From Elusimicrobiota bacterium (GTDB lineage Bacteria > Elusimicrobiota > Elusimicrobia > JACQJN01), in contig JACQJN010000213.1 in assembly GCA_016205085.1 (NCBI GenBank), positions 1-19,774 of the forward strand: a stretch of DNA of 19,774 nt, in the 5' to 3' direction. Every line of letters begins with the position of its first letter. The stretch's first letter is position 1. Position numbers and translations under genes: made by a program. The notes below the pieces were generated by a model. That model did no database searches. It had not been told where the DNA came from and saw only the letters and a list, made by a program, of their open reading frames with translations. Below are positions 13,503 to 19,774 of the stretch, piece after piece.

Positions 13503-14932
13503 AACGTTTATTTCCCTTGGGCTCCCGGGTCGCATTGCGGGATGTTTTTGAGGTGGCGGCTCGGCAGAGGAAAGTCGTGTTCCCCGCGGCGGCCAGAACA
13601 AGGATGCGGCGTTCCAGGGATTTTTTGGAGGATTGTTTAAGGAGTCAAACGCCTATTTATGGAGTCAATACGGGGTTCGGGGAGCTGGCTTCCGAAAGAA
13701 TTTCTTCCAGAGAGGCGCGCAAGCTCCAAAAGAATTTGATTCGGAGCCATGCCTGCGGCATAGGAGAGCCTTTGGAGGATCGGGAATCCTTGGCGATCCT
13801 TTTCTTAAGGGCCAATGAGTTGGCCAAGGGTTTTTCCGGAGTGCGGGCCGTGTTGGTCTCTAAAATGGCGGAGCTTTTGAATGCTGGCAAGGCTCCTAAA
13901 ATTCCAAGCCAGGGATCCGTGGGGGCCAGCGGGGACGTGGCGCCTTTGGGGCATATGGCTTTGGCCTTGAGCAGAGACATGGACCTTCATGAGAAAGAGG
14001 GGTTGTCTTTGATCAACGGGACTCAGGCCATGCAGGCGGTGGGGGCCTTGGCCCTCCGACAGGGTTTTTTGCTTTTGGAGACGGCGACTCTCTCCGCTGC
14101 GATGAGTTTGGAGGCTTTAAAGGGGACTCCGGCATCCTATGAGGAGTCTCTGCACAAACTAAAACCGCACGCGGGTCAGATAAAAATCGCTCGCAGGTTG
14201 GTGGAATTGCTCAAGGGCAGCGAGATTCGAGAGTCGCATAGGGAAAACGATCCGCGGGTGCAGGATCCCTACAGCCTTCGCTGCGTTCCGCAGGTGCATG
14301 GGGCTGTTTCGGATGCCTTGGAATTCGCCAAAACCGTGTTGGAGACGGAGATGAACAGCGTGACGGACAACCCCGTGGTGGTGGATCATCGAATCATGTC
14401 CGGGGGGAATTTCCATGGACAATCTCTTGCCTTTGCCTTTGATTTCAGCTCCATAGCCCTCACGGCCTTGGGAAACATTGCGGAGAGGCGCATTTTTCAG
14501 TTGGTGAGCGATCCCCACCATATCCTGCCGCCTTTCCTGGCGCGCAGGCCGGGATTGGAGTCGGGCTGGATGATCGCTCAGGTGGTGGCGGCTTCCCTGG
14601 CTTCCGAGAATAAGGTATTGGCTCACCCCGCCAGCGCGGATTCCATTCCCACCTCTGGGAATCAGGAAGATTTTGTGAGCATGGGCATGACGGCGGCTCT
14701 TAAATTCAAAAGGATCGTTCAAAATGTGGCCGGTATTTTGGCGATCGAGATATTGGCGGCTTCTCAAGGCATCGAGTATCATAAACCTCTCGAGCCCGGG
14801 ATGGGAATCAAAGGGGCCTTGGGCCGGCTCCGCAGGATTGTAAAACCTGTTCAGGGGGATCAGATATTAAGTCCCATTATTGAGGATTTGAAAAAAATGG
14901 TGCTGGAGGGATTTTTTGTCCATTTCCTGTAA
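13499..14932 (+). CDS. hutH: Histidine ammonia-lyase
   Basis: This 477-residue protein removes ammonia from histidine to give urocanate, the first step of histidine degradation. The self-processing ASG that forms the MIO cofactor is at 143-145 in GSVGASGDVAPLGH. Other family residues are Tyr54 in IYGVNTGFGELA, SHACGIGEP (84-92), the NPVV...SGGNFHGQ segment, and ASADSIPTSGNQEDFVSMG near the C-terminus. The product is somewhat shorter than common bacterial enzymes of about 500 residues. The start is a GTG overlapping the exonuclease stop. The adjacent urocanase favours histidine over phenylalanine or tyrosine as substrate. A ribosome-binding site for hutU lies near the 3' end of this gene. Confidence 0.95.
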   Translation: MKRLFPLGSRVALRDVFEVAARQRKVVFPAAARTRMRRSRDFLEDCLRSQTPIYGVNTGFGELASERISSREARKLQKNLIRSHACGIGEPLEDRESLAILFLRANELAKGFSGVRAVLVSKMAELLNAGKAPKIPSQGSVGASGDVAPLGHMALALSRDMDLHEKEGLSLINGTQAMQAVGALALRQGFLLLETATLSAAMSLEALKGTPASYEESLHKLKPHAGQIKIARRLVELLKGSEIRESHRENDPRVQDPYSLRCVPQVHGAVSDALEFAKTVLETEMNSVTDNPVVVDHRIMSGGNFHGQSLAFAFDFSSIALTALGNIAERRIFQLVSDPHHILPPFLARRPGLESGWMIAQVVAASLASENKVLAHPASADSIPTSGNQEDFVSMGMTAALKFKRIVQNVAGILAIEILAASQGIEYHKPLEPGMGIKGALGRLRRIVKPVQGDQILSPIIEDLKKMVLEGFFVHFL

Positions 14933-16538
14933 GGGATGGCATCAGGAGGCGGCTCTCCGGATGCTCATGAACAATCTCGATCCGGAGGTGGCGGAAAAGC
15001 CCGAGGATTTGGTGGTGTATGGGGGAAGGGGAAAGGCGGCTCGAAATTGGGACTGTTTTCATGCCATCGTCGGGAGTTTAAAAGAGCTGGAAAATGACGA
15101 GACGCTTTTGATTCAATCCGGAAAACCTGTCGGTATTTTCCGGACCCATCCCTGGGCCCCCCGGGTTTTGTTGGCCAATTCCAATTTGGTGGGTCATTGG
15201 GCCAACTGGGACGTTTTCAATGATCTGGAAAGATTGGGGCTCATCATGTACGGCCAAATGACGGCCGGCTCTTGGATCTATATCGGGACTCAGGGGATTT
15301 TGCAGGGAACTTACGAGACATTTTCCAGCGCTGCCAAAAAACATTTTGGCGGGAGCCTGTCCGGAAGGCTTTTGGTGACAGGAGGGTTGGGGGGCATGGG
15401 AGGGGCTCAGCCTTTGGCGGCCACAATGAACGGGGCCTCTTTCCTGGGAGTTGACGTGGATCCGGAAAGGATTCAAAGGCGTTTGAAGACGGGTTATCTG
15501 GACAAGAGTGAGACCTCCCTGGACCGGGCGTTGGATTTGGTTTTGGAAGCCAAGAGAAAAAAACAGGCGTTGTCCGTGGGATTGGTGGGCAATTGCGCCG
15601 AAATTCTGCCTGAACTTGTAAAACGAGGCGTGGAGATAGATCTTTTGACGGATCAAACTTCTGCCCATGATCCCTTGAATGGATATATTCCGATGGGTTA
15701 TACGGTGGAGGCAGCGGAGGAGTTGCGGAAGAAGGATCCCAAGGGATACACTCAGAAAGCTTTGGAGTCTATCGCTGTCCATGTGCGCGCCATGTTGGAT
15801 TGCCAGAAGCGTGGGGTTGCCGTTTTCGATTACGGAAACAATATACGCACCATGGCGCATAAGGTGGGAGTTGAAAATGCCTATGCTTTTCCGGGATTTG
15901 TGCCGGCCTACATCCGGCCTCTGTTTTGTGAGGGGCGGGGGCCTTTCCGATGGGCCGCTCTTTCGGGGGATCCCCGCGATATCGCCGAAACAGACAAGTT
16001 GGTTCTGGATCTATTTCCTCACAGCGAATCTCTTTGCCGCTGGATTAAACTGGCTTCAGAAAAGGTAAAGCCTCAGGGCCTTCCGGCGCGCATCTGCTGG
16101 CTGGGGTATGGGGAGAGGGCGGAGTTCGGCCTGGCCCTGAACGATTTGGTGCGCAAGGGCAGAGTGCAGGCCCCTGTGGTCATAGGGCGGGATCATTTGG
16201 ATTGCGGTTCTGTGGCAAGTCCTTATCGGGAAACGGAGGGAATGAAGGACGGTTCGGACGCCATAGCCGATTGGCCTATCTTAAATGCCCTGCTCAACAC
16301 CGCTTCGGGAGCGAGTTGGGTCTCTTTTCACCATGGGGGTGGAGTCGGGATTGGTTATTCCCTGCATGCGGGACAGGTGACGGTGGCGGACGGAACAAAG
16401 GAGATGGAGGCGAGGATTGAAAGGGTATTGAACAATGATCCGGGGATAGGAATCGTGCGGCATGCGGATGCCGGATACGAACAGGCGGCCCATTTTGCCA
16501 AGAAACGAAAAATCAAGATGCCGATGCTTCAAGAATGA
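14916..16538 (+). CDS. hutU: Urocanate hydratase
   Basis: This 540-residue protein converts urocanate to imidazolonepropionate using tightly bound NAD as electrophile. It shows CKGWHQEAALRMLMNN at the N-terminus, YGGRGKAARNWDCFHA (35-50), NAD-binding GGLGGMGGAQP (156-166), DQTSAHDPLNGY (246-257), DYGNNIRTMAHKVG (305-318), the active Cys394 in ARICWLGYGER, and GRDHLDCGSVASPYRET (424-440). The start appears to be TTG at 14916: GGAGGG ends six bases upstream, inside hutH, and the resulting N-terminus matches the family. The overlap with hutH is 17 bases, and with the next gene four (ATGA). The length is slightly below the usual 550 or so residues. Confidence 0.95.
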   Translation: MSISCKGWHQEAALRMLMNNLDPEVAEKPEDLVVYGGRGKAARNWDCFHAIVGSLKELENDETLLIQSGKPVGIFRTHPWAPRVLLANSNLVGHWANWDVFNDLERLGLIMYGQMTAGSWIYIGTQGILQGTYETFSSAAKKHFGGSLSGRLLVTGGLGGMGGAQPLAATMNGASFLGVDVDPERIQRRLKTGYLDKSETSLDRALDLVLEAKRKKQALSVGLVGNCAEILPELVKRGVEIDLLTDQTSAHDPLNGYIPMGYTVEAAEELRKKDPKGYTQKALESIAVHVRAMLDCQKRGVAVFDYGNNIRTMAHKVGVENAYAFPGFVPAYIRPLFCEGRGPFRWAALSGDPRDIAETDKLVLDLFPHSESLCRWIKLASEKVKPQGLPARICWLGYGERAEFGLALNDLVRKGRVQAPVVIGRDHLDCGSVASPYRETEGMKDGSDAIADWPILNALLNTASGASWVSFHHGGGVGIGYSLHAGQVTVADGTKEMEARIERVLNNDPGIGIVRHADAGYEQAAHFAKKRKIKMPMLQE

Positions 16539-16957
16539 CGGCCTACACCTACGCTCTGTTGGCGGCGCTGATTTGGGGGATCGCTCCCATTTTTGAGAAA
16601 GTGGGTCTCACCCGGAATTCCCCTCTGGTGGCCCTTACGGTTCGCTCCATGGGGGTTTTTATAGGAGCTCTTCTTTTACTTCCTGCCGTGCCTCATCTGA
16701 GGTCTGGCTTGAGGGCGATGGATTGGTGGTCTATTCTTAGTTTGCTGGGAGCCGGCATTTTGGGAAGCATTGCGGGGCAGATATTCGCGTACAATGCCAT
16801 GAAAAAGGCGGAGGTTTCTCAGGTCAGCCCTGTCATGGCCTCCTGGCCGCTTTTGGTGTTTTTGTTCGGGTGGCTGTTTTTGGGAGAAGCGATCACCTTA
16901 AAGAAACTGGTGGGCTCCGGTTTGATTGTGTTGGGTGTTTGGTTGTTGAGGTTTTAG
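16535..16957 (+). CDS. Half-size EamA/DMT-family transporter
   Basis: This 140-residue protein has about five hydrophobic segments (roughly 4-21, 31-52, 64-84, 96-115, 121-139) and a single EamA domain, whereas most drug/metabolite transporters carry two such repeats. Visible family features are WGIAPIFEK near the N-terminus and LFLGEAITLKKLVGSGLIVLGV at the C-terminus (shortened here to its key part LGEAITLKK). Single-domain members are expected to act as dimers. The ATG overlaps the hutU stop (ATGA), so it is translated with hutU and may move histidine, urocanate or a breakdown product; the substrate is inferred from position only. Confidence 0.82.
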   Translation: MTAYTYALLAALIWGIAPIFEKVGLTRNSPLVALTVRSMGVFIGALLLLPAVPHLRSGLRAMDWWSILSLLGAGILGSIAGQIFAYNAMKKAEVSQVSPVMASWPLLVFLFGWLFLGEAITLKKLVGSGLIVLGVWLLRF

Positions 16958-17158
16958 AAAGGTTTGTTTAATTGTTAGGATTCCATGATGGGTGGTGACA
17001 GCGAGGTCCGAAGGATCCGAGTGTCAGAGGAGGGAAGCTTAGCTTTCCTCCATGAGGAGCGCCGAGCGAAGGTTCTGATTCCTTCCGGAGCGAGGGAATA
17101 CGACGCACTTCTTGGGACCACTATGAGTGGGCCCGAAGTAAGGAGGACGTGACAGAGA
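16958..17158 (+). ncRNA. Candidate structured leader with four stem-loops before yajQ
   Basis: No protein is seen in this 201-base gap. Four consecutive stems can be drawn on the plus strand. TGACA/TGTCA is at 16996-17026. GGAGGGAAGC-TTA-GCTTTCCTCC is at 17029-17051, ten pairs with one G-T. ATTCCTT/AGGGAAT is at 17078-17099. ACTTC, GGG and CCACT pair with AGTGG, CCC and GAAGT at 17107-17139 around ATG. A ribosome-binding AAGGAGG follows immediately (17140-17146), twelve bases before the yajQ ATG, rather far. There is no T run, so this is a leader or small RNA rather than a terminator. No known RNA family was recognised; a structured intergenic repeat is the alternative. Confidence 0.4.
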
Positions 17159-17656
17159 ATGGGCCAGGAGTTTTCGTTTGATGTGGTGTCGAAGGTGGAC
17201 ATGCAGGGGGTGGAGGATGCGGTCAATACCTGCATGAAGGAGATCTCCACCCGGTTTGATTTTAAAGGCAGCATTTCCCGTCTGGAGTTGGATAAGAAGA
17301 CCGGAGAGATCCTATTATATTCGGATGACGAGTATAAACTCAAGAGCGTCTATGATATCCTTCAGACCCGGCTGGTGAAGAGGGGAGCACCGCTTAAAAA
17401 TTTTGTTCCTCAGAAAATAGAGCTTGCTGCGGGATCCACTGTCAGGCAGGCGGTTAAGATTCAACAGGGAATTCCTTCGGATAAGGCGAAGGAAATGGCG
17501 CAGGTGGTAAAACAGTCGGGCCTTAAAGCGCAGCCTTCCATCCAGTCGGATCAGATTCGAATATCTTCCCGTTCCAAGGATGAGCTTCAACAGGTCATGG
17601 CTCTTCTTAGATCCAAAGATTTTGGGTTGGAACTCCAGTTTACAAACTACCGGTGA
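17159..17656 (+). CDS. yajQ: YajQ-family nucleotide-binding protein (DUF520)
   Basis: This 165-residue protein belongs to the YajQ family of small cytoplasmic proteins with two ferredoxin-like folds. Members bind nucleotides, and a Xanthomonas homologue binds cyclic di-GMP. The family start is evident: FSFDVVSKVD, then VEDAVNTCMKEISTRFDFKGS. The middle KIELAAGSTVRQAVKIQQGI and the C-terminal KDELQQVMALLRSKDFGLELQFTNYR also match, with key parts TRFDFKGS and FTNYR. The length is normal. The gene is separated from the transporter by the structured gap, which carries AAGGAGG twelve bases before the ATG. Its last bases overlap the hutI start (GTGA). Its presence within a hut gene set is unexplained. 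Confidence 0.93.
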   Translation: MGQEFSFDVVSKVDMQGVEDAVNTCMKEISTRFDFKGSISRLELDKKTGEILLYSDDEYKLKSVYDILQTRLVKRGAPLKNFVPQKIELAAGSTVRQAVKIQQGIPSDKAKEMAQVVKQSGLKAQPSIQSDQIRISSRSKDELQQVMALLRSKDFGLELQFTNYR

Positions 17657-18936
17657 CTCAGTCCTCAGTCCTCAGTCCTCAGTCCTGTCTTTATACTGGA
17701 ATTTCTGAACTTTTAACGATGGCGGGACCGCGTGGGCCGCGCTGCGGTGCCGCTATGAAGGAATTGGGGTTGATACGGGATGGGGCCATTTTGGTCCAGG
17801 ATGGAAAGATTTTGGCGGCAGGACCAGCAGGTAAAATTTCTTCTCTACCCGAAGCCAAGGAGGCCGAGTCCAGGGATTTTGGCGGGAGAGTGGTGCTGCC
17901 CGGTTTTGTGGACAGCCATGCCCATCCCGTATTCGGTGCGGCTCGGCTCGAGGATTTTACTTTGAGAGTTGCGGGGGCGGGGCGCAGGGAAATTGCCCAA
18001 AATGGCGGAGGGATTCTGTCGAGTGTTTCAAAAATCAGGGAGATGTCGGAATCGGCCCTTGTGGAACAATTTCAGGGAAGAGCCCGTAAATTTTTGGAGT
18101 ATGGGACCACCACATTGGAAGCCAAGAGCGGTTACGGCTTGGACCTGCATTCGGAACTCAAGATACTAAAAGCGATTGCCAAGGTTGCCCAGGAGGGACC
18201 CTTGGAGATTGCCCCCACATTCCTGGGAGCGCACGCTTTTCCCAAAGAGTACAAGAATAGAAGAGAGGAGTATGTGGAGCTGGTGGTGCGGGAGATGATT
18301 CCCTCCGTGGTCAAACACGGGTTGGCGGAGTTTGTGGATGTTTTTTGCGAAAAGGGATATTTTACTTCCAAGGAATCGGAGAGGATTTTAAAGGAAGCGA
18401 TGCGGCAGGGACTCAAGGCCAAGATCCATGCCGAGCAGATGTCCCGTTCCGGGGGAGCCCGGGTGGCCGCCAAATTAAAAGCCGTCTCGGCGGATCATTT
18501 GGATCATATCAGCTCCAGAGACAGGAACGTCTTAAAGAAGTCCGGAACCGTGCCCGTCCTCCTGCCCGCTTCGAATTTTTTTTTGGGATCCAAGTACCCG
18601 CATGCCAGGCGGATGATTCAGGCAGGATTGCCCGTGGCTTTGGCGACTGATTTTAATCCCGGCACCTGTCCCTGCTGGAGCATGCAGATGGTAATTTCCA
18701 TCTCCTGCACCCAGATGCGCATGCTGCCTGAGGAGGCGATTGTGGCGGCCACCATCAATGGGGCACATGCCTTGGGGCGAGGAGATCGGTTGGGTTCGTT
18801 GGAGCCCGGGAAGCAGGCGGATTTTATCGTGATGGATATGAAGGATTATCGCGAGATTCCATACTATTTTGGCGCCAATCAATGTGTGGCGGCGGTGAAA
18901 AAAGGTCGGGTGGTGTATGAAGATTTTGCTGTTTGA
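17653..18936 (+). CDS. hutI: Imidazolonepropionase
   Basis: This 427-residue amidohydrolase opens imidazolonepropionate to N-formimino-glutamate, the third step of histidine degradation. Metal and active-site residues are visible: His89 and His91 in VDSHAHPVF, EAKSGYGL (156-163), GAHAFP (192-197), His259 in KIHAEQ, His282 in ADHLDHI and Asp333 in ATDFNPGTCP. The CTQMRM segment (352-357) and GSLEPGKQADFIVMD close the fold. The GTG at 17653 overlaps the yajQ stop; the first dozen residues come from a seven-base tandem repeat and are not family-like, and no ribosome-binding site is evident, so the true start may be elsewhere between 17653 and 17719. The 3' end overlaps the next gene by 20 bases. 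Confidence 0.94.
   Translation: MTQSSVLSPQSCLYTGISELLTMAGPRGPRCGAAMKELGLIRDGAILVQDGKILAAGPAGKISSLPEAKEAESRDFGGRVVLPGFVDSHAHPVFGAARLEDFTLRVAGAGRREIAQNGGGILSSVSKIREMSESALVEQFQGRARKFLEYGTTTLEAKSGYGLDLHSELKILKAIAKVAQEGPLEIAPTFLGAHAFPKEYKNRREEYVELVVREMIPSVVKHGLAEFVDVFCEKGYFTSKESERILKEAMRQGLKAKIHAEQMSRSGGARVAAKLKAVSADHLDHISSRDRNVLKKSGTVPVLLPASNFFLGSKYPHARRMIQAGLPVALATDFNPGTCPCWSMQMVISISCTQMRMLPEEAIVAATINGAHALGRGDRLGSLEPGKQADFIVMDMKDYREIPYYFGANQCVAAVKKGRVVYEDFAV
17658..17685 (+). repeat. Heptanucleotide tandem repeat at the hutI start
   Basis: Four exact copies of TCAGTCC follow the yajQ stop codon and the presumed GTG start of hutI. In the hutI frame they encode SSVLSPQSC-like residues. Loss or gain of one unit would disconnect the GTG from the hutI frame. 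This is the second perfect four-copy seven-base repeat in the window, with a different sequence from the one in sucD. Confidence 0.95.
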
Positions 18937-19615
18937 TCTGGATGGGACGTTGGTGAAGGCGGGGGGAGCAGGCAGGAGAGCGTTGGATCGGGCCATGTCC
19001 AAACTTTATGGAATTCCAAATGCCTGCGCCAAGGTGGATTTAAGGGGACGGACGGATTTGGATAATTTTACGCTGGCCTACCGGAACAATAGGGGCAAAA
19101 AGCCTACCAGGCGTGAGATTTCTAGAATTGAGAGGATGTATTTGAAATTTCTGCCCGGAGAGGTGAAAAAGTCTCTTCGCCATGGAAAATACGAACCTGT
19201 TCCCGGCGTTCAGAAGTTTCTGCGTATTTTGAGCCGGAAGAAAGGGGTGCTTCTGGGATTGGGAACCGGCAATGTCGAGGAGGGGGCTTGGATCAAGCTG
19301 GCTCCTTTAGGATTGGGGAAATATTTCTCTTTCGGAGGATTCGGCGCGGATTCATTGGAGAGATCCGTCATGTTGAAAAAGGCGTTCAGGAGGGCTCAGA
19401 AATTGATGGGGAGCAGGAACCATGTTCCCCATGAAGTTTTTGTCATCGGAGACACCCATCTGGATGTCCGGGCGGGTAAGAAGGCGGGATTTAAAACCGC
19501 CGCGCTTACTTCCGGTTTCGGAGACTCCCGCGAAATTCGGGCCACCCACCCGGATTTTATCGCCAAAGATTTTAGAAATACAAAGACTTGGTTTAGTTGG
19601 TTGCGACTTCGATGA
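18917..19615 (+). CDS. HAD-superfamily phosphatase (phosphoglycolate phosphatase-like)
   Basis: This 232-residue protein is a haloacid dehalogenase-type hydrolase. Motif I is FDLDGT with nucleophile Asp7 and acid/base Asp9, motif II is Thr117 in LGTGN, and motif IV is GDTHLDVRAGKKAG with Asp179 and Asp183. The helical cap between residues about 15 and 90 is of the C1 type seen in phosphoglycolate phosphatases and beta-phosphoglucomutases. The substrate cannot be told from sequence. The ATG lies 20 bases inside hutI and the stop overlaps the next start (ATGA), so it belongs to the same transcript. The role in histidine degradation is not obvious. Confidence 0.88.
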   Translation: MKILLFDLDGTLVKAGGAGRRALDRAMSKLYGIPNACAKVDLRGRTDLDNFTLAYRNNRGKKPTRREISRIERMYLKFLPGEVKKSLRHGKYEPVPGVQKFLRILSRKKGVLLGLGTGNVEEGAWIKLAPLGLGKYFSFGGFGADSLERSVMLKKAFRRAQKLMGSRNHVPHEVFVIGDTHLDVRAGKKAGFKTAALTSGFGDSREIRATHPDFIAKDFRNTKTWFSWLRLR

Positions 19616-19774
19616 TGCTGACTGCAGACCTGAATAAATTGGTGGACCGTTTGGCGGGGGCCTGTGAAAAGGCGGCGGCGACGCCGTCGCATTTCAGATC
19701 CAAGGTTCTGGCGGCGGTGTCGGAGGGGTTGAGAAAGGACAGGGAGGTATTTGCCCAACTCATCTGTGAGGAGG
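19612..19774 (+). CDS. Probable aldehyde dehydrogenase, N-terminal fragment
   Basis: The reading frame starts with two ATG codons at 19612 and 19615, overlapping the HAD gene stop, and runs off the window after 54 residues. The visible part has a helical region with FRSKVLAAVSEGLRKDREVFAQLICEE-type spacing (key pieces FRSKVL, LRKDREVF, LICEE). It resembles the N-terminal helices of NAD(P)-dependent aldehyde dehydrogenases, where a LAELI-xE-(T/A)GKP motif would come next. The catalytic Cys and Glu are outside the window, so the family call is tentative. It is co-transcribed with the preceding genes by position. Confidence 0.5.
   Translation, partial: MMLTADLNKLVDRLAGACEKAAATPSHFRSKVLAAVSEGLRKDREVFAQLICEE

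Noticed and set aside
16535..16957. EamA gene as a truncated pseudogene
   Set aside because: It has an intact start coupled to hutU, complete helices and a proper C-terminal EamA motif; single-domain members of this family are known.
16958..17158. T-box or other known riboswitch before yajQ
   Set aside because: No T-box sequence or terminator/antiterminator pair is visible, and no known aptamer consensus was recognised.
17149..17181. Ten-codon leader peptide starting at GTG 17149
   Set aside because: The start lies only two bases after AAGGAGG, too close for good initiation, and the peptide overlaps yajQ without any informative residues.

Overview
The window looks like a stretch of chromosome from a free-living bacterium, with a G+C content of roughly 50-55% by eye. 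The genes are densely packed, often overlapping by 1-20 bases, and show no sign of prophage, plasmid, transposase or CRISPR content. The organism cannot be named from the sequence. A SpoIID-domain protein without other sporulation genes, a CHASE2-type cyclase, two tRNA genes of which only one encodes CCA, and short-unit tandem repeats would fit a little-studied Gram-negative-like lineage, but this is inference.

Left part, minus strand (1-4335). A TPR-SpoIID protein is followed directly by typA (bipA), then tRNA-Val(UAC) and tRNA-Asp(GUC). A promoter-like site overlaps the end of typA and could drive the tRNAs separately. The first 220 bases hold no convincing gene but carry direct repeats.

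Central metabolism block, plus strand (4363-8028). A near-consensus sigma-70 promoter drives gltA (citrate synthase). After a terminator embedded in a 128-base imperfect palindrome come sucC and sucD (succinyl-CoA synthetase). sucD carries an in-frame seven-base tandem repeat. A structured gap ending in a strong terminator closes this block.

Signalling block (8031-11663). An SDR39U1/TIGR01777-type epimerase starts right behind the terminator. It is followed by a membrane CHASE2-class III adenylate cyclase that overlaps by one base with a DUF3307 membrane protein.

Histidine-degradation block (11684 to the end). Behind a promoter-like site set in octamer repeats lie acetyl-CoA acetyltransferase, a DnaQ-like exonuclease, hutH, hutU, a half-size EamA transporter, yajQ, hutI, a HAD phosphatase and the start of an apparent aldehyde dehydrogenase. 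Together hutH, hutU and hutI take histidine to N-formimino-glutamate. The enzyme for the last step to glutamate is not in view. The 200-base gap before yajQ can fold into four consecutive stem-loops.

The most notable unexplained signals are a recurring class of four-copy short-unit repeats (in sucD, at the start of hutI, and before the thiolase), the palindromic element between gltA and sucC, the four-hairpin gap before yajQ, and an Asp tRNA with departures at normally invariant positions. No clear new defence or mobile system was found.
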